Assembly: GCA_002715465.1 (NCBI GenBank)
Contig: PAYY01000018.1
Coordinates: forward strand, 10,334-25,013
DNA from: Fidelibacterota bacterium
GTDB taxonomy: Bacteria; Marinisomatota; Marinisomatia; Marinisomatales; S15-B10
DNA: 14,680 bases
Direction of reading: 5' to 3'
The position numbers and the translations under genes are program-made. The notes under the pieces were generated by a model. The model saw only the letters and a program-made list of their open reading frames with translations, made no database searches and was not told where the DNA came from. Shown in pieces: positions 1 to 11,108 of this stretch. Within the stretch, counting starts at the first letter, position 1. The number at the start of each line of letters is the position of its first letter.

Positions 1-546
1 CTTCAAGCATTTACAGAATATTTTACTCGTGTTGACCTTGACAAAACACAGAATTTTATTGAGCAACGTTTAGAAGTTGTTCAGGATGAATATGAATCTC
101 TTGAAGAAGAGATGAAAAAATTTAGAGAAACGAATAGGCAAGTTACAAGTCCAGCTCTAATGCTACAGCAAGAACGGCTAACACGAGATCTTGGGATCTA
201 TAAAGGGATATATACAACTCTCTATCAAAATTTAGAACAGGTTAAAATTCAAAAGGAATATGAGTTTGCTCCTACAATTGAAATATTAGATTATCCAATA
301 GCACCGCTAGGACCTCATACAATCCGTCAAACCTCTACGACTCAGAACCCTGTTTTGATTGTATTATTAGGTATAGTAGGCTTTGGTTTTGCTGTAGTCA
401 TGTCCCTAGCAAAAGGATATTTTGCAACAGTGGATGGTGATGAAAAAGTCCGTTTAAAGGGAGTAGTAGAAGAAGCAAAACAAACACTCAATTCCATATT
501 TAAATCGAGGAAAAAGATTAAGAATCAAAGTTCTTTAGGTTCTTAA
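1..546 (+). CDS. Chain-length determinant / polysaccharide co-polymerase (Wzz/GNVR type), 5' truncated by window edge
   Basis: The reading frame is open from base 1 to the TAA at 544-546, so only the C-terminal 181 residues are present. The first part is Glu/Lys/Gln-rich and looks coiled-coil (about bases 40-260). It leads to a proline-containing stretch (DYPIAPLGP, about bases 289-315) and then one hydrophobic membrane segment (about bases 349-414). A basic cytoplasmic tail of about 40 residues follows. A proline-rich patch just before the second membrane helix is the hallmark of Wzz/GumC/KpsE-type inner-membrane co-polymerases, which set glycan chain length or couple synthesis to export. 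The missing N-terminus would carry the first membrane helix. The tail is short and lacks a visible Walker motif, so this is not a fused BY-kinase. An ATG at 112 lies inside the domain and is not the real start. Which co-polymerase subclass it belongs to cannot be decided from this fragment. Confidence 0.85.
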   Translation, partial: LQAFTEYFTRVDLDKTQNFIEQRLEVVQDEYESLEEEMKKFRETNRQVTSPALMLQQERLTRDLGIYKGIYTTLYQNLEQVKIQKEYEFAPTIEILDYPIAPLGPHTIRQTSTTQNPVLIVLLGIVGFGFAVVMSLAKGYFATVDGDEKVRLKGVVEEAKQTLNSIFKSRKKIKNQSSLGS

Positions 547-581
547 ATAGCCTAAATTATTAGAATTAACCTAAAAAAAAT

Positions 582-1592
582 GTGAATATAAAAGTAGCAC
601 AGATTGGGGTGGGCTATTGGGGCCCAAACCTTCTTAGGAATTTATTAGAAAATCCTAATTTTGAACTAAAAATTGTAGTAGATCTTTCTTCAAATCGTAG
701 AGATTTTGTCGCTTCCTCATACCCTTTTTTAGATATCTCAGATAACGAAAAGGATATATTTTCAAATACAGAAATTGATGCAGTTGTAATTGCTACACCA
801 ATAAAATCTCATTTTGATCTTTCAATTAAGGCTCTTAATGCGGGCAAACACATTCTTGTTGAAAAACCTATGGTTAGAAGATTAGAGGAAATAGATGAGA
901 TTGATGTGGCGGCAAAAAAAAATGATCTTGTAGCTATGGTTGGTCATACATTTTTGTATAATCCGGCTGTTATAGCTGTAAAAAAAATTATTGACAGTGG
1001 AGAGCTTGGTGATATCCGTTATATTTATAGTCAGCGAGTTAACCTTGGTCGTATAAGGTCAGATGTTGATGCATTGTGGAATCTAGCGCCACACGATGTA
1101 AGTATTATTCAGTTTTGGCTAGATGAATTGGAACCAATTTCTATAAAACGTACTGGGATGGCTTACGTTCAATCAGATATTGAAGATGTATCTTTTTTAA
1201 ATCTAAAATATCCAAACAATATTTTGGCTAATATTCATGTGAGTTGGCTAGACCCTCAAAAAGTTCGTCGAATGACAGTTGTGGGATCTGAGAAAATGGT
1301 GGTTTATGATGACCTTGCTAAAAATAAAGTCACATTGTATGATAAAGGAATAGATCGAATGGCTATACTTGGAGAAAATATGGATTTCGATCGAATTGAT
1401 AATAACGGTTTTAATCATCGCTCAGGATTAATTGAATCCGTTAATATTGATTGGGAAGAACCTTTGAAAATGGAAATTCAGCATTTTGCTGATTGTATTC
1501 AAAAAAAGATAAGTTGTCTAACTGGTGTTGAACATGCTAAGAAGGTTATAAAAATCCTTGAAGCAGGAAGTTCTAAGGTACTATCAAATTAA
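582..1592 (+). CDS. Gfo/Idh/MocA-family NAD(P)-dependent sugar oxidoreductase
   Basis: This is a 336-residue protein starting at GTG 582; the nearby ATG at 580 is followed at once by a stop, so GTG is the sensible start. No strong Shine-Dalgarno is seen. The N-terminal Rossmann fold carries GVGYWG at residues 9-14. The family EKP signature is at 94-96, with the Lys expected to act in catalysis. GHTFLYNP lies at 121-128, and an H171-D172 pair sits in the APHDVSI segment where the family places its catalytic His. Length and motifs are normal for the family. Relatives in polysaccharide loci oxidise or reduce nucleotide sugars, often UDP-HexNAc derivatives, at C3 or C4. The substrate here cannot be read from sequence. 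The gene sits 35 bases after the co-polymerase gene and 31 bases before the exporter permease, so it is probably part of the same transcript. Confidence 0.9.
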   Translation: MNIKVAQIGVGYWGPNLLRNLLENPNFELKIVVDLSSNRRDFVASSYPFLDISDNEKDIFSNTEIDAVVIATPIKSHFDLSIKALNAGKHILVEKPMVRRLEEIDEIDVAAKKNDLVAMVGHTFLYNPAVIAVKKIIDSGELGDIRYIYSQRVNLGRIRSDVDALWNLAPHDVSIIQFWLDELEPISIKRTGMAYVQSDIEDVSFLNLKYPNNILANIHVSWLDPQKVRRMTVVGSEKMVVYDDLAKNKVTLYDKGIDRMAILGENMDFDRIDNNGFNHRSGLIESVNIDWEEPLKMEIQHFADCIQKKISCLTGVEHAKKVIKILEAGSSKVLSN

Positions 1593-1623
1593 ATGATTTA
1601 TTATAGTAGTAAAGAAGAGAACA

Positions 1624-2487
1624 TTGAACTTAGCTAATTCATCATCAAAGAGTACCTGGGATCTAATTATATCTTCAGATCGTGGATGGTTTAATATTGA
1701 TTTAAAGGCATTATGGCGTTATAGAGACTTGATTTTTTTCTTTGTGAGAAGAGATTTGGTAAGCCAATATAAACAAACAATCTTAGGCCCAATTTATTAT
1801 GTTTTTACACCTATTATAGGTACTCTAATTAATACTTTTATATTTGGGAAAATTGCAAAACTTGAAACTGATGGAATTCCCCACTTCCTGTTTTATATGT
1901 CTGGTGGGCTTTTCTGGGGATATTTCAATAATTGTCTCAATGGAGCAAAAAATACATTTACAAATAATGTTGGTATATTTTCTCAGGTTTATTTCCCAAG
2001 GTTATCTGTACCTATTTCTCAAGCCATCAGTGCATTATTTAGATTGATTATTCAATTTGGGGTTTTCTTTTCTCTTTATATTTATTTTGTTGTTGATGGA
2101 ATAGAATTAAGGCCTAGCATATGGATTGTATTTATCCCTATTCTTTTAGTCCAATGTGCTCTTTTGGGTATCGGTGTTGGTATTTTATTATCTTCATTTA
2201 CAGTAAAATACAGGGATTTAAACTTTGTTTTTGGTTTTTTTGTTACTTCTTGGATGTATGCTAGTCCCGTGGTATATCCACTTTCTGTTATTTCAGAAAA
2301 ATGGCATATTGTCATGAGTCTTAATCCAATGGTTGGTGTTATTGAATGCGCTCGGCAAATATTATTTGGAGTCAGCAGTTTACAATTAGAATACATTATA
2401 TTTGGGGTCTTGGTAAATTTTGTTGCTTTAACTATAGGTATCCTTGTTTTTAATAAAGTTGAAAGGAATTTTTTGGATACTGTTTAG
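1624..2487 (+). CDS. wzm: ABC-2 type polysaccharide export permease (Wzm-like)
   Basis: The protein has 287 residues and a TTG start preceded by a purine-rich AAGAAGAGA stretch (1612-1620). About six hydrophobic membrane segments are visible, near residues 55-78, 88-108, 132-158, 165-192, 198-220 and 256-277. The amphipathic N-terminal region before them (RYRDLIFFFVRRDLVSQYKQ) is typical of ABC-2 O-antigen and teichoic-acid permeases. So are the VKYRDLNFVF loop near 194-203 and the LNPMVGVIE motif near 233-241. The product should sit in the inner membrane and move an undecaprenyl-linked glycan to the periplasm with the ATPase encoded 43 bases downstream. The symbol follows the Wzm/Wzt pairing; a capsule or teichoic-type exporter would look similar. 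No ATG suits the N-terminus: an ATG at 1593 is in another frame and stops after 14 codons. Confidence 0.92.
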   Translation: MNLANSSSKSTWDLIISSDRGWFNIDLKALWRYRDLIFFFVRRDLVSQYKQTILGPIYYVFTPIIGTLINTFIFGKIAKLETDGIPHFLFYMSGGLFWGYFNNCLNGAKNTFTNNVGIFSQVYFPRLSVPISQAISALFRLIIQFGVFFSLYIYFVVDGIELRPSIWIVFIPILLVQCALLGIGVGILLSSFTVKYRDLNFVFGFFVTSWMYASPVVYPLSVISEKWHIVMSLNPMVGVIECARQILFGVSSLQLEYIIFGVLVNFVALTIGILVFNKVERNFLDTV

Positions 2488-2530
2488 GGGTTTCTTGTTT
2501 GTGATGAACGCAACTCATTAAATTGAATTT

Positions 2531-3886
2531 ATGTCTTCAAATGTAATTGAAGTAGAGCATCTATATAAAGAATATCGCTTAGGTCTCATTGGTTATGGTA
2601 CTCTTCGCGAAGATATGCAAAGTTGGTGGGCTCGATTGAGGGGTAAGGAAGATCCAAATTCAATGCTTTTAACTTCAAATGGTTCAAATCAAGTAAAAGC
2701 GTCAGACCATATTCTTGCTCTTAATGATGTGAATATTGAGGTTAAATCAGGGGAACGTCTTGGTATCATTGGTGCAAATGGTGCGGGCAAGACTACGCTT
2801 TTGAAAATATTATCCCGTATTGCTTCTCCAACTAAAGGTGTAGCAAGAATCAAAGGTAGGGTTGCCAGTTTAATTGCAGTGGGGACAGGGTTTCACGGAG
2901 AGTTAACGGGTAGAGAAAATGTTTATCTCAATGGCTCAATTCTTGGGTTACGAAAATTTGAAATAGATGAATGTTTTGATGAAATTGTTGATTTCGCTGG
3001 TGTTAACCAATTTATTGATACTCCTGTTAAGCGTTATTCTTCAGGTATGTATGTTCGTCTTGGTTTCGCTGTTGCTGCTCATCTTGATCCGGATATATTG
3101 ATTGTGGATGAAGTATTAGCAGTAGGAGATGCAGAATTTCGAAAAAAAGCATTGGGTAAGATGAGGAATGTTAGTGAGGACCAAGGACGTACAATATTAT
3201 TTGTTAGTCATAATATGGAAACAATTGAAGAATTATGTGATAGATCTATTCTCTTAGATAATGGTGCTGTTTCATTTGACGGTAAAACGAGTGAGGCAAT
3301 ACACAAATATTTGGTACCTCAAATAGGAGATAAACTTTCTAGTAAAGGTAGGACTGCTTGGTTAGAAGAAGAAAAGCCTGGCAATGATTTTTTTCGAATT
3401 AATTCAATTGAGACAAAAACGGCAGATGGAGAAATAAGTGCAAGTTTTGATATAAATAAGCCTGTTATTCTTGAAGTAAAATACACATTGAGAAAATCGA
3501 CATATCTAGCTCTTGAAATTGATTTTGATAAAAACGGTGCCTGGCTTTTTTCTACTGTTGATGATTCTTATTATGAATCTTCTAAAGGTATAGAAAGAGC
3601 TCCAGGGGATTATTTGGCTTCTTTCCAAATCCCCAAGAATATTCTTCAAGATGGTGAAATATCCATTATAATTCATGCATTTGATCCACGCTACAGACCT
3701 CAGCATTCATATCTATATAAAATGGATAGTTTATGTTTTTCCTTCAAATTAAAGGACAATTTTAATGATGATGGAGCTCGACGGAAATTTCCTTTTGAAT
3801 GGTACAGATCATTAATGAGACCTGAGATAAAGGCGAAGACAGTACAATTAAATTCTATACTGAATAAAGAAACACCGAAAAAATGA
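2531..3886 (+). CDS. wzt: ABC transporter ATPase with C-terminal carbohydrate-recognition-like extension (Wzt-like)
   Basis: This 451-residue protein is much longer than a plain ABC ATPase. Walker A is GANGAGKT (81-88), the ABC signature is YSSGMYVRLG (169-178), Walker B is DILIVDEVLAVGD (188-200, with E194 as likely catalytic base), and the H-loop His is H227. An insert rich in polar residues lies between the first strand and Walker A (about 20-60), as in Wzt/TagH-type ATPases. After about residue 265 comes a 185-residue beta-rich extension of the Wzt_C kind. In characterised Wzt proteins this domain recognises the finished, terminally modified glycan, which would make it a substrate gate here. 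The start is ATG 2531; an in-frame stop lies just upstream (2519-2521), which fixes the N-terminus. The stop overlaps the next gene's start (ATGA). Confidence 0.93.
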   Translation: MSSNVIEVEHLYKEYRLGLIGYGTLREDMQSWWARLRGKEDPNSMLLTSNGSNQVKASDHILALNDVNIEVKSGERLGIIGANGAGKTTLLKILSRIASPTKGVARIKGRVASLIAVGTGFHGELTGRENVYLNGSILGLRKFEIDECFDEIVDFAGVNQFIDTPVKRYSSGMYVRLGFAVAAHLDPDILIVDEVLAVGDAEFRKKALGKMRNVSEDQGRTILFVSHNMETIEELCDRSILLDNGAVSFDGKTSEAIHKYLVPQIGDKLSSKGRTAWLEEEKPGNDFFRINSIETKTADGEISASFDINKPVILEVKYTLRKSTYLALEIDFDKNGAWLFSTVDDSYYESSKGIERAPGDYLASFQIPKNILQDGEISIIIHAFDPRYRPQHSYLYKMDSLCFSFKLKDNFNDDGARRKFPFEWYRSLMRPEIKAKTVQLNSILNKETPKK

Positions 3887-5121
3887 ATAATAGTGTTTTG
3901 ACATTGGTGATAGCTACAAAAAATAGAAATCAGTGGATTGAACGAATAACTAGCTATTATAGTAATATTAGATTTTCACATAAAATTTTTATAGTTGACT
4001 CAAGTGATGAAAATAAATATACAACAAATAAACAGATAGTTTCTAATCATAGCAAAGAATTGGATATGACTCATTATTACCTGCCAAACACATCTAATAA
4101 TTTGGCAATTGCAAAAATAATTGACCAGATAGAAACGGAATATACTATTGTTACTGGTGATGATGATTATCTTGTTCCAAGAACTTTAACTCACTGCATA
4201 GAATTTTTAGAGAAGAATAATGATTATGTTGCCGTAGCTGGAAAAGTTTTTTCACCTTATGTTTATTCCACCAGTGATTCCACCTTGGGAGTCGAGTTTA
4301 TTATTGATTCCACTAATGATGTGGTGCGTACGATTGATGATGATTCAGCTATTCAACGTTTAATCAATAGTTTTTCCCCTTGGGATACGAGTGCATTTTC
4401 TCTTCAAAGATCATCAATGATAAAAACTGTTTATCAGAATTTAAAAAAACTAGATTTAGAATCACATCCAGATACATTCGATCTTGCTGAATGGGCAATT
4501 AATGGTATGAGTAAAATACTTGGAAAGCAAAAAAGATTGGACGATTTGCTATTAGTAATGACCCGTCACGCTTTAACTGGATCACAACGTTTGGATACAA
4601 TGAAAACTAAACAAATTAGTACTGAAGGTTTATTGAAAATTGATCTAATGGAAGCAATCTTTCTTCTTGGAAATATGTGGCAAGATCTTTTGCCATCATC
4701 GGACAACCCAATAAAGGATAGACAAGCAATTATTGGTGTTTTGTCAAAATTTTATAGTAATCAAGTCAACAAAGATTTCGTTCAGTATAAAAATAAACAG
4801 GTTGAAAACGCTAGGAGAATAAATCAAGAAGCTATAAGAAAGTACCGGAATTCAATGTCTCGATTAATGAAAAGTTGTTCATTCTTGGATGAAAGTATTC
4901 GAAAGGTGAAAAATAAATTTACTACACGTACTAAACTGGAAAAAATTGTTAAAGACAAAAAGATAGGACATAAAGAAAAAAAACATATTAATTCCGAAAT
5001 AAAATTAAATGAGATAAAAGAAGACCAGAACTTAAAGGAAGATTTTATGCCTATCTATAATAGCTTGACAAATTTTTCCCCGAAAAATAAGAGTGAATCT
5101 TATACTTTAAGACCCATTTAA
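3883..5121 (+). CDS. GT-A-fold (GT2-like) glycosyltransferase with Lys-rich C-terminal tail
   Basis: The 412-residue protein starts at ATG 3883, overlapping the Wzt stop by four bases, so translation is probably coupled. The N-terminus (LTLVIATKNRNQWIERI) and the acidic GDDDY at 92-96 are the nucleotide-binding start and metal-binding DxD-type motif of GT2-like enzymes. It resembles the TIGR00180-type glycosyltransferase group, named from memory rather than by search. The C-terminal third (about 300-412) is rich in Lys, Arg and Glu, probably helical, and ends with EDFMPIY (386-392) before a short tail. The same arrangement occurs in the protein encoded at 6284-7438, so the two are paralogues. 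It is a cytoplasmic or membrane-associated enzyme adding a sugar to the lipid-linked chain; donor and acceptor are unknown. Confidence 0.82.
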   Translation: MNNSVLTLVIATKNRNQWIERITSYYSNIRFSHKIFIVDSSDENKYTTNKQIVSNHSKELDMTHYYLPNTSNNLAIAKIIDQIETEYTIVTGDDDYLVPRTLTHCIEFLEKNNDYVAVAGKVFSPYVYSTSDSTLGVEFIIDSTNDVVRTIDDDSAIQRLINSFSPWDTSAFSLQRSSMIKTVYQNLKKLDLESHPDTFDLAEWAINGMSKILGKQKRLDDLLLVMTRHALTGSQRLDTMKTKQISTEGLLKIDLMEAIFLLGNMWQDLLPSSDNPIKDRQAIIGVLSKFYSNQVNKDFVQYKNKQVENARRINQEAIRKYRNSMSRLMKSCSFLDESIRKVKNKFTTRTKLEKIVKDKKIGHKEKKHINSEIKLNEIKEDQNLKEDFMPIYNSLTNFSPKNKSESYTLRPI

Positions 5122-5196
5122 TTTTATTAGCTATTCATGATTTTTAAATTGTCGAAGCATGGCAGACAGCCCTTTCAATTTCAAGGGATTCGTTTA

Positions 5197-5220
5197 AATA
5201 AAATTGTTAATAAAATTGTT
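5197..5220 (+). repeat. Perfect 12-bp tandem duplication inside the GT-B-like gene
   Basis: AATAAAATTGTT occurs twice with no gap (5197-5208 and 5209-5220). It is in frame and encodes NKIV twice at residues 21-28, just before the hydrophobic segment. It may be a slippage or duplication tract; more copies or fewer would keep the frame. Confidence 0.8.
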
Positions 5221-6270
5221 CTATTTTCAAATTTTCTCCTTTCCTTTTTTGAGTTTCTATTAGGATTTATTTGTCTCCATATTTTTGGATATTGGGGCAA
5301 AAAAAAATCATATAATAATGGAATTAAAAAAATTCTTATTTGTAGAAATAAATATTATGCTTCTAATAATTTTGGTGATTCTACAGAAAAACATATGGTT
5401 GATATCCCCTTAAAGAAAACCGGATTAGATATACGTGTATTTTATTGGGATTATGGCCAGAGAATTATTGGCTATCAAGCTTCTTTAATTAAGTTGTTAT
5501 TTAAGTTTCAACCAGATGTGGTGATTTTTAGTTCTTATTCAATTTTTTTGCTAAAACGACCTCCATCCCATTTATGGCCCATTTTGCTTAGGTCAATTCA
5601 AAAAAAAGTGAAGGCATGTTATTTGGCTGTTTGGTATGATGTTGCTACTCCAGATTTCGTGATCAAACAATTGGCCCCAACGTTAGATTTATTTGATTTT
5701 CATCTTGTGGGGGTTAGTATAAATCAAGATAAAAATCTTGATCTTATTCCTGAAACAGGAAAATCCAAATTGCTTGAGATTGACCTACCTTATCCCGAAG
5801 AGATTTTTTTCCCTAGAAAAAAGGATATCGAAGTTGTTTTTTTAGGGCAAATAACATCTTATAGATCAAATAGAAGAGATTATATTTTTCATTTAATGAA
5901 AAACAATATACCAGGAGTTTTTTCAGGATTTGAACGTGAATCGCAACCAAGTTATCAGGAGTATCAAGAAATCTTAGGAAGGGCAAAGATTGGACTTAAT
6001 TTTTCAGAAAGTTCTCTTGGCCATCAAATAAAAGGGCGTATGTTTGAAACCATGCTTTCTGGGGCTTTGTTCCTAGAGTCTAAAAACCCTCTTACTAGTA
6101 TTTATTTTATTGAAGGGATCGATTATATTTCTTTTGATTCAAAGGATGACCTAATTGATAAAATCCGCTATTATTTATCCCATGATGAAGAGAGGGAAGA
6201 AATTGCATCAAATGGGAGAAACAAGATATTAACACAGTATTCGGGGGAAATTATTTGGAAAGGAATTATT

Positions 6271-6276
6271 GAAAGG
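6271..6276 (+). promoter_or_regulatory. Ribosome binding site GAAAGG that decides the ATG 6284 start
   Basis: GAAAGG lies inside the end of the upstream gene, seven bases before ATG 6284. It favours this ATG over the in-frame TTG at 6269, which has no such site. Confidence 0.55.
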
Positions 6277-6283
6277 TGCTCAG

Positions 6284-9087
<2,804 letters not shown>

Positions 9088-9088
<1 letters not shown>

Positions 9089-10146
9089 TGATTATTTCAC
9101 GGACACCTTATCGAATTTCTTTTTTTGGTGGCGGGACAGATTATCCGGGTTGGTATATGGAAAACGATGGTCAAGTTTTATCAACTACTATAGATAAATA
9201 TCTTCATATATCTTGCCGTTATTTACCACCTTTTTTTGAACATCGATTACGATTGGTTTATTCTCAAATTGAGGTTTGTCAAAAAAGTGGCGATCTAGAT
9301 CATCCTTCAGCTAGAGAAGTACTAAAATTTTTGGGTATTGAGGATGGTCTTGAAATTCACTATGATGGTGATTTGCCTGGGAGGAGTGGGCTTGGTTCAA
9401 GCTCGTCTTTTACAGTAGGTCTACTCAATGCTCTTTATGCTTATAGAGGAAAGATGATTTCAAAGCGTCGTTTGGCGATGGAAAGTATTCATATTGAACA
9501 AAATCTTATTCAAGAAACAGTTGGGTCGCAAGATCAAACTAATGCAGCTTATGGAGGTCTAAATAGGATAAGATTTTCACGGGACGGAAAAATAACTGTT
9601 GATCCTATAACATTAAGTCCGGAACGTATTGAATGTTTAGATAAAAACCTGATGCTTTTTTACACTGGGATCGTGCGTACTGCGGAAAAAGTAGCAAAGA
9701 GTTATGTGCCTGATATTCAGACTAAGGAAAAACAACTACTTCGTTTATATGCAATGGTTGATGATGCAATCGAAATCTTAGGCGAGGGCGATCTAGATGA
9801 TTTTGGCCACCTCTTAAATGAAGCGTGGCAAGAAAAAAGAAGTTTAAGTAAGCTAGTTACAAATCAGCAAGTAGATGAAATATATACGAAGGCAAAAAGA
9901 GCCGGCGCTTTAGGAGGGAAATTGTCAGGCGCTGGTGGAGGTGGCTTCCTATTACTTTATGTACCCTTAGAAAAACAGCATAATGTTAAAGAAGCGTTAA
10001 ATCAACTCTTACATGTCCCTTTTCGTTTTGAATCCAATGGGAGTAAAATCATATTTTTTGATCCACATCAGGAATATAAAGAAGAAGAACTTGCACGATC
10101 CGAGCATTCTCATTCTCCGTTTGTCGAGCTCAAAAATCTAAAGTGA
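9088..10146 (+). CDS. hddA: GHMP kinase, HddA-like (D-glycero-alpha-D-manno-heptose-7-phosphate 1-kinase)
   Basis: This 352-residue GHMP kinase begins MIISRTPYRISFFGGGTDYP, the N-terminal substrate-binding signature of the HddA group. The ATP-binding motif is PGRSGLGSSSS (97-107). VGSQDQTNAAYGG (145-157) contains D149, the probable catalytic base. The third GHMP motif is GGKLSGAGGGG (276-286). HddA phosphorylates C1 of D-glycero-D-manno-heptose 7-phosphate, which comes from sedoheptulose 7-phosphate via GmhA. A phosphatase (GmhB) then acts before HddC. Neither GmhA nor a recognisable GmhB is in the window. The start ATG overlaps the previous stop by one base, and its own TGA overlaps the next GTG start. 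The family call is firm; the exact sugar is inferred from family and context. Confidence 0.87.
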
Positions 10147-11087
10147 AAAAGAATTCATTAATTTTTGTAGCGGGTGAGAATACTATGGAAGGAAAATCTC
10201 TTATTCACTTACTAAAAGAGCAAAATTACATCAATATTGTAAATAAAGTTCATTCTGAGCCAGATCTTTGTGATAATGATTCTGTCAAAGATTATTTCTC
10301 TACAATACATCCAGATTATGTTTTCCTTTTTGCAGGAAAATCTGGTGGTATAAAGGCTAATCAAGAAATGCCTGCTACCTTAATGTTAGATAATTTGCGG
10401 ATTATAAGTAATGTTTTAAGCGCAGCTCATGAGCATAAAGTACAAAAACTCCTTTTTCTTGCTAGTTCTTGTGTGTACCCAAAAGATGCTATTCAACCGT
10501 TAAAACCTCAAATGCTTATGACTGGCTCCTTAGAGCCAACCAATTCTGCTTATGCAATGGCCAAATTAGCAGGTATAGAGCTTTCTAGATCATATAAGAG
10601 AGAATATGGAAACAATTTTTTTTCAGCAATACCTGCTAATATATTTGGTCCTAGGGATGATTTCAGTAAAGATCATTCGCATGTGGTTGGTGCTTTGATT
10701 AGAAAGATTCATGAAGCTAAAATAAACCAAAAAGATAAAGTAATTCTTTGGGGGACAGGTTTACCTAAACGTGAATTCATTTTTGTAGATGATTTAGCAA
10801 AAGCTAGTTTATTTCTTATGAAAAATTTCAATAATAATGAGGTAATAAATATTGGCAGTAAAGAAACTCTTTCCATATCAGATATAGCTCAGAGTATAAA
10901 AACTGTTATTGGCTTTGAAGGATCTATTGAATTTGACATGAATTCCTTGGATGGAATGCCAATCAAAACTCTTGACTCAGAACCACTTTCAGCTTTAGGT
11001 TTTGAAGCACCGACATCTTTTATTTCGGGGGTTAAACTGACCTATGAATGGTTTCTTAAATCAAAATATATTAATAATTCGTGTTAG
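10143..11087 (+). CDS. GDP-L-fucose-synthase-like epimerase/reductase (extended SDR), altered glycine motif
   Basis: GTG 10143 overlaps the kinase stop as GTGA and gives 314 residues. SSCVYPKDAIQPLKP (108-122), TGSLEPTNSAYAMAKLAGIE (127-146, with Y137 and K141 catalytic), ANIFGPRDDF and WGTGLPKREFIFVDDLA are all GDP-fucose synthase (WcaG/Fcl) hallmarks. The usual GHRGMVG dinucleotide loop is here GENTMEG (11-17): the outer glycines are kept and the middle one is Thr. The WcaG family epimerises C3 and C5 and reduces C4 of GDP-4-keto-6-deoxy sugars. In Campylobacter and Yersinia heptose loci, relatives act on GDP-6-deoxy-heptoses. Next to HddA/HddC, a GDP-heptose substrate is the favoured inference. 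No Gmd-like 4,6-dehydratase is obvious unless the SDR at 7435 does that job. Confidence 0.85.
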   Translation: MKKNSLIFVAGENTMEGKSLIHLLKEQNYINIVNKVHSEPDLCDNDSVKDYFSTIHPDYVFLFAGKSGGIKANQEMPATLMLDNLRIISNVLSAAHEHKVQKLLFLASSCVYPKDAIQPLKPQMLMTGSLEPTNSAYAMAKLAGIELSRSYKREYGNNFFSAIPANIFGPRDDFSKDHSHVVGALIRKIHEAKINQKDKVILWGTGLPKREFIFVDDLAKASLFLMKNFNNNEVINIGSKETLSISDIAQSIKTVIGFEGSIEFDMNSLDGMPIKTLDSEPLSALGFEAPTSFISGVKLTYEWFLKSKYINNSC

Positions 11088-11094
11088 AGATAAT

Positions 11095-11100
11095 TAGGAG
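11095..11100 (+). promoter_or_regulatory. Ribosome binding site TAGGAG for the TTG start at 11109
   Basis: TAGGAG is eight bases upstream of TTG 11109 and supports initiation there. Confidence 0.7.
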
Positions 11101-11108
11101 TATTTAAA

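Noticed and set aside
1593..1637. ATG-started 14-codon frame just before the permease
   Set aside because: It is too short, has no clear ribosome site and no recognisable product. It could be a leader peptide, but nothing supports regulation.
1844..2047. Alternative + frame inside the permease gene
   Set aside because: It is out of frame with the permease, and its translation has no recognisable family. The same holds for 11635-11823 within the oxygenase-like gene.
2082..2396. Open frame on the - strand inside the permease gene
   Set aside because: It is antisense to a clear ABC permease, has no recognisable domain and is expected by chance in AT-rich DNA. The same applies to other antisense frames at 3506-3706, 7543-7743, 8023-8217, 8746-8976 and 13363-13605.
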